Shown: one piece after another, positions 9,094-16,965 of the stretch | Position numbering within the stretch: the stretch's first letter is position 1 | Layout of the letters: each line of letters starts with the position of its first letter | NCBI GenBank assembly: GCA_947495125.1 | Contig: CANLXL010000022.1 | Coordinates: 1 to 39,674 of the forward strand | Length of the DNA: 39,674 nt | Reading direction: 5' to 3' | From: an uncultured Flaviramulus sp. | GTDB lineage: Bacteria > Bacteroidota > Bacteroidia > Flavobacteriales > Flavobacteriaceae | The notes under the pieces: model-generated | Seen by the model: only the letters and a program-made list of their open reading frames with translations | Told to the model about the DNA's origin: nothing | Databases searched by the model: none | Program-made: the position numbers and the translations under genes

Positions 9094-9232
9094 ATTACTT
9101 ATAATCAGTATTTTATATTGTTACTAAAATTTTGTTAATGTCATTTTTTAAACATTAAAAATGAATGAAAAGTATTGTTATATCTGTGATTTTCAACATT
9201 TTTAGAATTGTTAATAACTTCAAATTTTATGT

Positions 9233-9293
9233 CCTTAGTAAAACTACGGTTTTACCTCATAAATAGTAAGGTTTATCCTTACTTATACTAAGG
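9233..9293. repeat. Nested inverted repeats built on CCTTA(G/C)T
   Basis: CCTTAGTA at 9233-9240 is the exact reverse complement of TACTAAGG at 9286-9293. Enclosed are two perfect hairpins: GTAAAAC/GTTTTAC (9238-9244 with 9249-9255, 4-base loop TACG) and AGTAAGG/CCTTACT (9265-9271 with 9277-9283, 5-base loop). The first hairpin shares three bases with the outer helix, so they compete. On the plus strand a run of six T follows at 9294-9299. This could be a terminator, a structured RNA or an operator array. Confidence 0.6.
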
Positions 9294-9422
9294 TTTTTTA
9301 TGATGAAAATCTTCGTGAAGTATTGATTTTTAAGATAGTTTCAACTAATTCGCCTAAAATAAAAAACAGATGTGTTTATATCAAGACTTCTATTAGGCAC
9401 AAACACCAAAAAGGCAGATTTT

Positions 9423-10139
9423 TTATTTAGAAGTCTTTATATCAGCTATTTGAAAACTCATAAACAATAGTCTATGAAACGTTGGGAGTTGGACACCGGT
9501 ATCTGTAGTGGTCCAATCGGTCCAGGAGGCCTCAAGGCCGTCGATAGGAAGTGATGAGGTCCACATTTTAAAGCCTTTAGGTTTTCCCGTGTCATCGAAC
9601 TGCCATAAGTAAGCATCTCCGGGCGTACTGCCTCCTGAAGCGTAGGTGACCAAAAGCGCCTCTTCATTGTTCGGCAGTTTTATAAGTTCGCGTTCCACAC
9701 CAGGGTCAAAAACCTTATACGGCGCGACTAACCAAAAGGAGTCATTGTTAAAGTATTTGATGGCTTTTTCTATAAGGTCATCTTTAAGTTCATTATCCAT
9801 AATAAAGCTATGGACGTAAGCCATACTTTTTGATAGATCATCGAGATCGAGTGTAACTTTATATTCCTTCCAAAAGACATCACAGGTGTTTTTATTTTTT
9901 TGCCATTGGTAGTGTCTCCTGTTCTTATAGGTCCATTCTAAGTAATCCGTGTTTTTATAAGCCTCGTAGTTTAGGGCATCAAGCATATTATAAGCTAAAG
10001 CATCAGCCTGTTCCCCTTGAATACCATGAGGAAGGGCTTCGTTGTATTTGAAGTACATAAACCCAAAAAATAGCAGGCTGGGCAATGTAAAAAATACAAT
10101 AACCCCCAATACTATTTTAAGTGTTTTTTTTGCCCTCAT
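9423..10139 (-). CDS. Membrane-anchored protein of unknown function
   Basis: 238 aa. Residues about 9-29 form one N-terminal transmembrane anchor (IVLGVIVFFTLPSLLFFGFM) after a short Arg/Lys-rich start; the rest is soluble and probably extracytoplasmic. The soluble part is rich in aromatic residues (WTYKNRRHYQW, DCVFWKEY-like stretch, SFWLVAPYKVFDPG) and has one Cys. I do not recognise a named domain; it has the look of a conserved flavobacterial hypothetical protein. The start is 80 bases downstream of the gamma-glutamyltransferase stop on the same strand, so it may be the last gene of that operon. No function is proposed. Confidence 0.85.
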   Translation of the reverse strand: MRAKKTLKIVLGVIVFFTLPSLLFFGFMYFKYNEALPHGIQGEQADALAYNMLDALNYEAYKNTDYLEWTYKNRRHYQWQKNKNTCDVFWKEYKVTLDLDDLSKSMAYVHSFIMDNELKDDLIEKAIKYFNNDSFWLVAPYKVFDPGVERELIKLPNNEEALLVTYASGGSTPGDAYLWQFDDTGKPKGFKMWTSSLPIDGLEASWTDWTTTDTGVQLPTFHRLLFMSFQIADIKTSK

Positions 10140-10219
10140 TGTTTCAGGTATTACTGCAAAAACATGCAGAAGAGAATGTCTAAATTATTAAATACTATTG
10201 GTTTACAGAAGGAAAAGTG

Positions 10220-11908
10220 TTAAAAACCGACAGCCGTATCATCTCCTCGACGATCGGCTCCACCCTCTAGCGTTTTATCCTCTAAAACCATGATTCCATC
10301 GACCTTGCCAATTACCGGAGCGTCTTTTTCGTTAATGGTATATCCTAGTTTTTGTAGCTGAATGATCATGTTTTGATCGAAAGCATCGGGTTCCATTCTA
10401 ATCTCATCGGGTAACCATTGGTGATGAAAGCGAGGGGCGTTTACGGCTTCCTGCATGGTCATGCTATACTCATGCACATTTAAAATAGTTTGCAATACCG
10501 AGGTGATGATGGTGGAGCCTCCCGGAGTGCCTAAAGACATGAATAGTGCTCCATTCTTTTCAATAATCGTTGGGGTCATGGAACTTAGCATACGTTTTTC
10601 CGGTAAGATACTATTGGCATCTCCTCCCGTAACCCCGAACATATTGGGAACACCGGGTTTACTGCTAAAATCGTCCATTTCATTATTTAAAAAGAATCCC
10701 AGTTCCGAACAAAATAGTTTTGAACCGAAATAGGCATTTAGGGTGGTCGTGGCCGATATGGCATTCCCAAACTGGTCTATAATCGAGTAATGTGTGGTTT
10801 CATTGCTTTCTATAACTTGTACGGTACCATAAGACAGATCACTGGATTTTGTGGAGGATTCAAATGAAAAATCAGACATCCTGCCTTTTAAATAAGTGTC
10901 GCTTATAAGTGCTTTATGGGGAATGTTAACAAAATCAGGATCCCCTAAATAAAAACTTCTATCGGCATAGGCGCGACGCTCTGCCTCGGTAATCACCTGA
11001 ATGGATTTCAGGGTATTGTGCCCAAATTCATCTAAATCATAAGGCTCGATCATTTTCATTATTTGTGCCAAACAGATGCCACCACTGGATGGGGGAGACA
11101 TGGAGATAATTTTTAACCCATCATAGGTAAAGGTTACTGGAGTCCGCCATACGGCTTTATAATTGGCCAGGTCCTCTTCGGTAATAAGACCGCCCTTTTC
11201 CTGGATAAATGCAGCCAATTTTTTGGCGGTTTCCCCTTTATAGAACTCATCACGACCATTTTTAAGTATACGCTCAAAAGTTTTGGCTAATGCAGGGTAT
11301 TTAATGGTGTCCCTGGCTTTCCAGGCCTTGTTAAAGAGTGTCGAGTCGACGTTGGCTTTTAAAATATCGGCATTTTTATCTGTAATACGCTTTTCTTGCT
11401 TTTTGGTGACCACAACCCCTCTTTTGGCCAGGGCAATAACAGGACTTAAAATGTCTTCAATAGGCAGGGAACCTAATTTCTTATGAACTTCAAAAACACC
11501 GGCAATAGTTCCGGGAACACCAACGGCCATAGCGCCAAGTGTGCTCTTTCCGGGGATGACTTCTCCAAGAGAATCTAAAAACATATCCCTTGTGGCCGCC
11601 ATCGGTGCCTTTTCCCGATAGTCGATACCGCCAATATCACCATTAGCCATTCTGTATACCATAAAACCACCGCCACCAATATTCCCTGAGCATGGGTAGG
11701 ACACCGCTAAAGCCAGTTCCGTGGCTACCATAGCATCAAAAGCGTTACCACCTTTTTTCAGTATGGCACTGCCAATTTTTGAGGCCTCTTCTCGTGCCGA
11801 AACGACCATGGCCTTTTCTGTGATCAATCCTCTTTTAGCGGAAGATTCTGTTTTTTTACATGAAACGAGCAGTAGGAGGACTAGCAGTGAATAGGATAGG
11901 TTTTTCAT
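10220..11908 (-). CDS. ggt: Gamma-glutamyltransferase, lipoprotein form
   Basis: 562 aa. The N terminus has a lipoprotein signal with a lipobox-like LLVSC, so the acylated Cys is C17 and the enzyme should be anchored in the envelope. The family is an Ntn-hydrolase that is made as a precursor, cleaves itself and transfers the gamma-glutamyl group of glutathione and related compounds to water or amino acids. The self-cleavage site and nucleophile is the first Thr in TTHYS (T371), followed by IIDQFGNAISATTTLN. SGNIGGGGFMVY near residue 74 and the SSMTPTII region are also typical. Length is as expected for the family. It starts 7 bases after the ACP phosphodiesterase stop, which implies co-transcription. 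Confidence 0.95.
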   Translation of the reverse strand: MKNLSYSLLVLLLLVSCKKTESSAKRGLITEKAMVVSAREEASKIGSAILKKGGNAFDAMVATELALAVSYPCSGNIGGGGFMVYRMANGDIGGIDYREKAPMAATRDMFLDSLGEVIPGKSTLGAMAVGVPGTIAGVFEVHKKLGSLPIEDILSPVIALAKRGVVVTKKQEKRITDKNADILKANVDSTLFNKAWKARDTIKYPALAKTFERILKNGRDEFYKGETAKKLAAFIQEKGGLITEEDLANYKAVWRTPVTFTYDGLKIISMSPPSSGGICLAQIMKMIEPYDLDEFGHNTLKSIQVITEAERRAYADRSFYLGDPDFVNIPHKALISDTYLKGRMSDFSFESSTKSSDLSYGTVQVIESNETTHYSIIDQFGNAISATTTLNAYFGSKLFCSELGFFLNNEMDDFSSKPGVPNMFGVTGGDANSILPEKRMLSSMTPTIIEKNGALFMSLGTPGGSTIITSVLQTILNVHEYSMTMQEAVNAPRFHHQWLPDEIRMEPDAFDQNMIIQLQKLGYTINEKDAPVIGKVDGIMVLEDKTLEGGADRRGDDTAVGF

Positions 11909-11915
11909 AAAAATG

Positions 11916-12509
11916 TTATATCGCGGTTAGTGCTTTCAATTGCGTATTGGAAAAGATAATAAGTTCATTAAAGAAGGACGTGAATTCACTTTCGAATTCG
12001 CTATAGAATGTTTCAAGTTCTATCACGGCTTCGTTCATCCCGGATCGGTTTTTTGTTCTTCTGTTCATACCGTCTAAAACTCTGGAAATACCGGATATGG
12101 AGGCATAGCTTAACAACCAATTATCCGCAATCATGTAGGGCATCATTTTTTGTATGCGCAATGGCAGTATTTCGTAATGCCTTTCCAGGGCATCGTAAAA
12201 ATGGTCAACGTAATCGGACAAAGGAATATCACTATACTGCTTCCAGTTTTTCGCCAGAAAGTGGTCGTATAAAATATCTACGATAACGCCGGAATAATGA
12301 CCATATTTTTCATGTAAACGTCTGGTGCTGAGCCTAACTGTTTGATGAGCATCGGTAAACGTGTCGATCTGTCGATGTAATAAAATACCGGTTTGAATTT
12401 CGGTGGGAAATTCTTTGTAATCTTTGCCTTTAATACCATCGGCAATAAAATTACCAATGGTGACTAAATCGTTTTCACCCGACAGATAAATGTGCGCTAA
12501 AAAATTCAT
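11916..12509 (-). CDS. acpH: Acyl carrier protein phosphodiesterase (DUF479)
   Basis: 197 aa, the usual length for AcpH. The family removes the phosphopantetheine arm from holo-ACP. It is a distant HD-type metal phosphodiesterase; the putative metal ligands are visible: NFLAHIYLS at the N terminus, GNFIADGIKG (D24), HRQIDTFTDAH (H45, D49, H55) and DILYDHFLA (D78, D82, H83). First gene of a probable operon with ggt. Its start is 73 bases from the divergent glmM start, so both promoters share this short gap. The DUF479 assignment is firm; the exact substrate is from family knowledge. Confidence 0.9.
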   Translation of the reverse strand: MNFLAHIYLSGENDLVTIGNFIADGIKGKDYKEFPTEIQTGILLHRQIDTFTDAHQTVRLSTRRLHEKYGHYSGVIVDILYDHFLAKNWKQYSDIPLSDYVDHFYDALERHYEILPLRIQKMMPYMIADNWLLSYASISGISRVLDGMNRRTKNRSGMNEAVIELETFYSEFESEFTSFFNELIIFSNTQLKALTAI

Positions 12510-12554
12510 TGGTGTAATTTACAAATTCATAGTTAAGATTAACACTCTGAATGT

Positions 12555-12562
12555 TATATTTG
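12555..12562 (+). promoter_or_regulatory. Putative -7 element of the glmM promoter
   Basis: TATATTTG matches the Bacteroidetes -7 consensus TAnnTTTG and lies 20 bases upstream of the glmM start codon. No good TTG is seen at the expected -33 distance, so only the -7 half is supported. Confidence 0.45.
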
Positions 12563-12582
12563 CAAAAAAAAGTTAATCATAT

Positions 12583-13971
12583 ATGACACTAATAAAATCA
12601 ATTTCAGGAATTAGAGGGACTATCGGAGGACCAGTAGGCGATAACTTAACACCTATTGATGCGGTTAAATTTGCAGCGGCTTATGGCGTTTGGTTAAAGC
12701 AACAACGTGAAAAGGATGACTACAGAGTAGTTGTGGGAAGAGATGCCCGTATTTCCGGTGAAATGATTCAGAATTTAGTCATGAACACTTTGGTAGGTTT
12801 AGGCATTCATGTGATTGACTTAGGGCTGTCTACAACACCAACGGTTGAAGTTGCTGTGCCCATGGAACATGCTGATGGTGGTATTATATTAACAGCGAGT
12901 CATAATCCGAAACAGTGGAATGCCTTAAAATTGTTAAATGAAAAAGGTGAATTTTTAGATGCCGTTGAAGGGGCGAAAATATTAGAGCTTGCTGAAAGTG
13001 ATACTATGAATTTCGCCGATGTGGATAGCCTGGGAAAGATTACTCGAAATGATGCCTATTTTGATTTGCATATTATTGAAGTTTTAGACTTGCCCTTGGT
13101 GAATGTAAAGGCTATTGAAGCGGAACGATTTAGAGTGGTCGTGGATGGGGTGAATTCCACAGGAGGTATTGCGATTCCATTATTACTGGAACGCCTTGGT
13201 GTCGATGTGATTAAATTATACTGCGAACCCAATGGACATTTTCCACACAATCCGGAACCTTTAAAAGAGCATTTAACAGATTTAGCCGAAGCGGTTAGGA
13301 AGCATAAAGCAGATTTCGGAATCGTGGTGGACCCCGATGTGGATCGTTTGGCCTTTATGGATGAAAATGGTGAGATGTTTGGAGAAGAATATACACTGGT
13401 GGCATGTGCCGATTATGTACTGAGTCGGACTCCGGGAAATACGGTGAGTAATATGAGTTCAACCAGAGCATTGAGAGATGTCACCGAAAAACACGGCGGT
13501 AGCTACGAGGCCAGTGCCGTTGGGGAAGTGAATGTGGTAAAACTGATGAAGCAAAATAAAGTCGTTATTGGCGGTGAAGGTAATGGTGGAATTATTTATC
13601 CCGATTCACATTATGGTAGAGATGCTTTAGTAGGGGTAGCCTTGTTTTTGAGTTTATTGGCTGATAAGAAAATGCGGGTTAGCGAGCTTCGGAAAACTTA
13701 TCCTAATTATTTTATGAGTAAAAAGAAGATACAACTCACTCCGGGATTGGATGTTGACGGGATTTTAAAAACCATTGAAGAACGTTATCACAATGAGCGG
13801 TTAACCACCATTGATGGTGTGAAAATAGATTTTGCTGAAAACTGGGTACACTTACGTAAAAGCAATACAGAACCTATTGTTAGGGTTTATACTGAAGCTA
13901 AATCTCAGGACGAAGCCAACGCTTTGGCCGATAAGTTTATTGCCGAAATAGGGGAGATAGCCAAGCTTTAA
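12583..13971 (+). CDS. glmM: Phosphoglucosamine mutase
   Basis: 462 aa, alpha-D-phosphohexomutase family. It should convert glucosamine-6-phosphate to glucosamine-1-phosphate for UDP-GlcNAc, peptidoglycan and lipid A synthesis. Four family motifs are present: the active-site phosphoserine loop TASHNP (S106), the metal loop DPDVDRLA (250-257), the sugar-binding loop GGEGNGGIIYP, and the phosphate-binding loop RKSNTEPIVRVY near the C terminus. Bacteroidetes also have phosphomannomutases of this size, so the substrate is less certain than the family. It is transcribed alone; the next gene is convergent, with only 19 bases between stops and no obvious terminator. Confidence 0.9.
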   Translation: MTLIKSISGIRGTIGGPVGDNLTPIDAVKFAAAYGVWLKQQREKDDYRVVVGRDARISGEMIQNLVMNTLVGLGIHVIDLGLSTTPTVEVAVPMEHADGGIILTASHNPKQWNALKLLNEKGEFLDAVEGAKILELAESDTMNFADVDSLGKITRNDAYFDLHIIEVLDLPLVNVKAIEAERFRVVVDGVNSTGGIAIPLLLERLGVDVIKLYCEPNGHFPHNPEPLKEHLTDLAEAVRKHKADFGIVVDPDVDRLAFMDENGEMFGEEYTLVACADYVLSRTPGNTVSNMSSTRALRDVTEKHGGSYEASAVGEVNVVKLMKQNKVVIGGEGNGGIIYPDSHYGRDALVGVALFLSLLADKKMRVSELRKTYPNYFMSKKKIQLTPGLDVDGILKTIEERYHNERLTTIDGVKIDFAENWVHLRKSNTEPIVRVYTEAKSQDEANALADKFIAEIGEIAKL

Positions 13972-13990
13972 TGATGTTAATAACAGGTAT

Positions 13991-14872
13991 TTAATTGCCC
14001 TGTTTACCACGATGTTTCCAGCGTTTATGTGTCCAGAAATAATATTCAGGAGCTTCATAGATCTGTTTTTCAACTTCGCGTAAAAACATGTCCGTTAATT
14101 GGTGATCCGGATACTGTTTTGGGTTTTCAGCGAGTGTCATTATTTCAGCTTCATAAAAACCACGTTTTACCTTGGTTACTTTTAAATAAGCGGTGGTTAG
14201 ATCTAATTTTTTGGCCAAACGTTCGGCGCCTGTAAAGCAAGGGACATTGATTCCCATAAATTGACTCCAATACACATCTTTAGTCAGTCGTGGCGATTGG
14301 TCACTTAAAAAACCGGTAATACTTTTAATGCCTCGTTCCTCATTTCTGCTAATGATACCAATGGTCTCCCGCGTACTTATCAAAGACGTGTTGAATTTCG
14401 TTCTTATGTCTCTTACTAATTTGTCAAAATGGCGATTGGCCAATTTTTTATAGACCGCCAGACCTTTAAAGTTGATATAGTTTTGCAGGACAATGGACCA
14501 TTCCCAGCTCGCATAATGCCCAAATATTAAAATAACGCTTTTGTTTAAACCTTCTAAACGCTTAAGTTCCTCAGGATTTAAAACTTTAAATCGTTTTTTC
14601 AGCTCACGTTCAGAAATGGTCATGGTCTTTGCCATTTCTAAAAACATATCGCATAAATGTTTATAGAACTTTGTTCTAATTCCAGCGATCTCTTTTTCAG
14701 ATTTATCAGGAAAAACGAGTTTTAAATTTTCAGTAACTGCTTTTTTCCGGTATCCGATGAGGTGATAAAGCAAAATATAGACCCCGTCCGACAAAGCATA
14801 CAAAAGTCTAAACGGTAAGATGGAAATTAACCACAAAAGCGGATAAACTAAAATATAAACTAGAAATTGCAT
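13991..14872 (-). CDS. Lipid A biosynthesis acyltransferase family protein (LpxL/HtrB type)
   Basis: 293 aa. Residues about 1-40 are a hydrophobic N-terminal anchor. The catalytic HX4E motif is visible as GHYASWEW (H119 and E124). FLSDQSPR and the middle block IKSITGFL fit the conserved substrate-pocket region of the family, and the C terminus ends with WTHKRWKHRGK, the typical RWK tail. The family adds secondary acyl chains to Kdo2-lipid A on the inner face of the cytoplasmic membrane; in Bacteroidetes the same fold may acylate other lipids, such as ornithine or aminolipids, so the acceptor is not certain. Divergent from the rhomboid gene. Confidence 0.9.
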   Translation of the reverse strand: MQFLVYILVYPLLWLISILPFRLLYALSDGVYILLYHLIGYRKKAVTENLKLVFPDKSEKEIAGIRTKFYKHLCDMFLEMAKTMTISERELKKRFKVLNPEELKRLEGLNKSVILIFGHYASWEWSIVLQNYINFKGLAVYKKLANRHFDKLVRDIRTKFNTSLISTRETIGIISRNEERGIKSITGFLSDQSPRLTKDVYWSQFMGINVPCFTGAERLAKKLDLTTAYLKVTKVKRGFYEAEIMTLAENPKQYPDHQLTDMFLREVEKQIYEAPEYYFWTHKRWKHRGKQGN

Positions 14873-14882
14873 GAATTAATTT

Positions 14883-14890
14883 TAGATTTG
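14883..14890 (+). promoter_or_regulatory. Putative -7 element for the rhomboid gene
   Basis: TAGATTTG fits TAnnTTTG exactly and is 44 bases upstream of the rhomboid start. A -33 TTG at the right distance is not seen. It lies 6 bases from the opposing element for the acyltransferase. Confidence 0.4.
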
Positions 14891-14896
14891 CAGGAG

Positions 14897-14904
14897 CAAA
14901 GATA
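14897..14904 (-). promoter_or_regulatory. Putative -7 element for the acyltransferase gene
   Basis: On the minus strand this reads TATCTTTG, an exact TAnnTTTG match, 24 bases upstream of the acyltransferase start codon. The -33 half is not clear. Confidence 0.45.
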
Positions 14905-14934
14905 TGTTTTATAATATTTAAACTTTAATACCTT

Positions 14935-15585
14935 ATGGGCAAATTAGATCTGATTACAATAATTATAATCGCGGCTAATGTGATAATATCTTATAAAGGA
15001 TTTGGAGATTATGGCTTTTTTGAGCGGTATAAGTTTAACGTGGGGGCTGTTCGGCGTGGCGAGCAAATTAGGTTATTCAGTTCGGGCTTTTTACATGCCG
15101 ATAATGCACATTTGTTTTTCAATATGTTTTCACTATACTTCTTTGCAGATGTGGTGATTGATTTACTAGGTGTATTCTACTTTATCATTGTTTATATAGG
15201 GAGTTTATTACTGGGAAGTTTATTATCGCTTTACTTCCATAAAGAGGAGTATCATTATAGCGCTGTAGGAGCTAGCGGAGCGGTTATGGGTGTTATTTAC
15301 TCGGCCATATTATTACAACCGGGTATGAGCTTGTATATGTTTTTTATACCCATTCCTATTCCGGCGTATATCTTTGGTATCGGGTATTTGCTATATTCAA
15401 TTTATGGTATGAAAAACAGGGTGGGTAATATAGGGCACGACGCACACTTTGGAGGTGCCGTTGGCGGTTATGTGATTACCTTACTTTTATCGCCTTGGCT
15501 ATTCGAAACAAATCTACTGATGATTGGTCTTTTAGCCCTGCCTATTGTGTTATTATTTGGCTTGAAGAAAGCGGGTAAGATGTAA
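14935..15585 (+). CDS. Rhomboid-family intramembrane serine protease
   Basis: 216 aa, six-helix core-type rhomboid. The catalytic Ser is S114 in GASGAVMGV, the catalytic His is H171 in HDAHFGGAVGGY, and the oxyanion-site Asn is N63 in HLFFNMFSLYFF. The family cuts single-pass membrane proteins within or near the membrane. The first hydrophobic segment (LITIIIIAANVIISY) starts at residue 6, consistent with the chosen ATG. It is a single-gene unit: 180 bases follow before the next gene. The natural substrates cannot be told from the sequence. Confidence 0.94.
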   Translation: MGKLDLITIIIIAANVIISYKGFGDYGFFERYKFNVGAVRRGEQIRLFSSGFLHADNAHLFFNMFSLYFFADVVIDLLGVFYFIIVYIGSLLLGSLLSLYFHKEEYHYSAVGASGAVMGVIYSAILLQPGMSLYMFFIPIPIPAYIFGIGYLLYSIYGMKNRVGNIGHDAHFGGAVGGYVITLLLSPWLFETNLLMIGLLALPIVLLFGLKKAGKM

Positions 15586-15765
15586 TTTTTGTGGACCCTA
15601 TATGTTTCCCATGAGTTTGATTCTATAGATTGAGATTCAGTTTTTTAGTCATATATTAAGATTAATTAAGTATATTGCTCATAGGCGTTTTGATGGGCTT
15701 GGGTGTTCGAATCTTTCCGGGAATTTAGTTTAATAGAGGGCCTTTCCATCTAGCGATATTAATAT

Positions 15766-16965
15766 ATGAAGCTAAAACTACAATTAGTTATCATGATGCT
15801 GTTTCAATATGCAATTTGGGGTGCATGGTATGTTACCTTAAGTTCTTATTTAGGAGCGACGTTACAATTTGAAGGTTCTCAAATTGGTTTGATATATGGT
15901 TCCTTTGCTTTAGCGGCCATAATTTCGCCAGCCATTGCCGGAGTGCTATCCGATAAACTTTTTTCAGCCCAAAAGGTATTGGGTGTTTTGCATCTGTCTG
16001 GTGCACTTTTGTTGATCATGCTGAGCTATCAATTGACCTATTTTTGGGTTTATGCCCTCGTGTTTATGTACGCCTTGTGCTATATGCCCACCATTTCATT
16101 AACTAATGCTATTGCCATGCGGCATTTAAGATATCCCGAGAAAGAATTTTCCAATATTCGGGTTTTTGGAACGGTAGGCTGGATTGTTATGGGTTGGGTG
16201 GTTTCATATTTTGATCTGGAGTTGGGAGCTTCACCCATTTTAGTGGCAGCTTCTTTGTCATTGGTATTGGGTACTTTTGCTTTTTTTCTTCCCAAAACAA
16301 AACCTAAGTTCTTATCGCATAGCAGAGGCATCAAACAATGGTTGGGGCTGGATGCTCTATTTTTGTTGAAAAACCGTTCGGTCATGATTCTTGTTGTAGC
16401 CTCACTTTTGGTTTCTATTCCCCTGTCGTTTTATTACAGTTTCACCAATTTATTTTTAAATGACCTCGGTGTTGACAATGCCGCTGGAATTATGACCTTA
16501 GGGCAGTTCTCAGAAATTGGTTTTATGCTGTTGTTACCATTCTGTTTTCGATATTTCGGAATCAAAAAAGTGATGATCATTGCCATGTTTGCCTGGGGTT
16601 TACGATACCTGTTTTTTGCTTATGGGTCGATTGATGTGATGCTATTGTTGTATTTCGGAATTATCATCCATGGTATTTGCTACGATTTCTTTTTTGTTGC
16701 CGGCCAGATATATGTTGATCAAAAAGCCCCAAAGACATTAAAAAGCTCAGCGCAGGGATTAATGGTTCAAGCCACTTACGGTGTTGGGATGTTCGTTGGA
16801 ACCTGGTTATCCGGGTATGTCGTAAACCATTATACCATAGATAATGTATACCATTGGAAAGGCATATGGTTAGTACCCGCCTTTATTGCTTTTGCGGTGA
16901 TGCTATTATTTGCATTTGTTTTTAAAACGAAACATAGAACTATTAAAAATAATATTAATGAATAA
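15766..16965 (+). CDS. MFS permease, nucleoside:H+ symporter-like
   Basis: 399 aa with 12 predicted membrane helices. The N terminus (LQLVIMMLFQYAIWGAWYVT) and the loop with SPAIAGVLSDKLFSAQ are typical of the NupG/XapB nucleoside:proton symporter group in Bacteroidetes. It should import a small sugar-like or nucleoside substrate across the cytoplasmic membrane. Its last 8 bases overlap the start of the downstream dehydrogenase, which suggests translational coupling and that the imported compound is the dehydrogenase substrate or a relative of it. The exact substrate is not known. Confidence 0.87.
   Translation: MKLKLQLVIMMLFQYAIWGAWYVTLSSYLGATLQFEGSQIGLIYGSFALAAIISPAIAGVLSDKLFSAQKVLGVLHLSGALLLIMLSYQLTYFWVYALVFMYALCYMPTISLTNAIAMRHLRYPEKEFSNIRVFGTVGWIVMGWVVSYFDLELGASPILVAASLSLVLGTFAFFLPKTKPKFLSHSRGIKQWLGLDALFLLKNRSVMILVVASLLVSIPLSFYYSFTNLFLNDLGVDNAAGIMTLGQFSEIGFMLLLPFCFRYFGIKKVMIIAMFAWGLRYLFFAYGSIDVMLLLYFGIIIHGICYDFFFVAGQIYVDQKAPKTLKSSAQGLMVQATYGVGMFVGTWLSGYVVNHYTIDNVYHWKGIWLVPAFIAFAVMLLFAFVFKTKHRTIKNNINE

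Larger units (their letters stand above)
8987..9422. other. Gene-free gap between the ggt operon and the RHS operon
   Basis: 436 bases with no credible gene on either strand. It is very A+T-rich. It holds a cluster of inverted repeats at 9233-9293 and a pair of direct repeats at 9065-9093 (listed separately). I searched the minus strand for the Bacteroidetes -7 element (TAnnTTTG) and found no exact match before the RHS operon, so the operon promoter may be a non-housekeeping or regulated one. Confidence 0.8.

Noticed and set aside
15705-15713. GTTCGAATC, like a tRNA T-loop
   Set aside because: The flanking bases do not form a T stem and no acceptor or anticodon arm is present, so I see no tRNA or clear attachment site.
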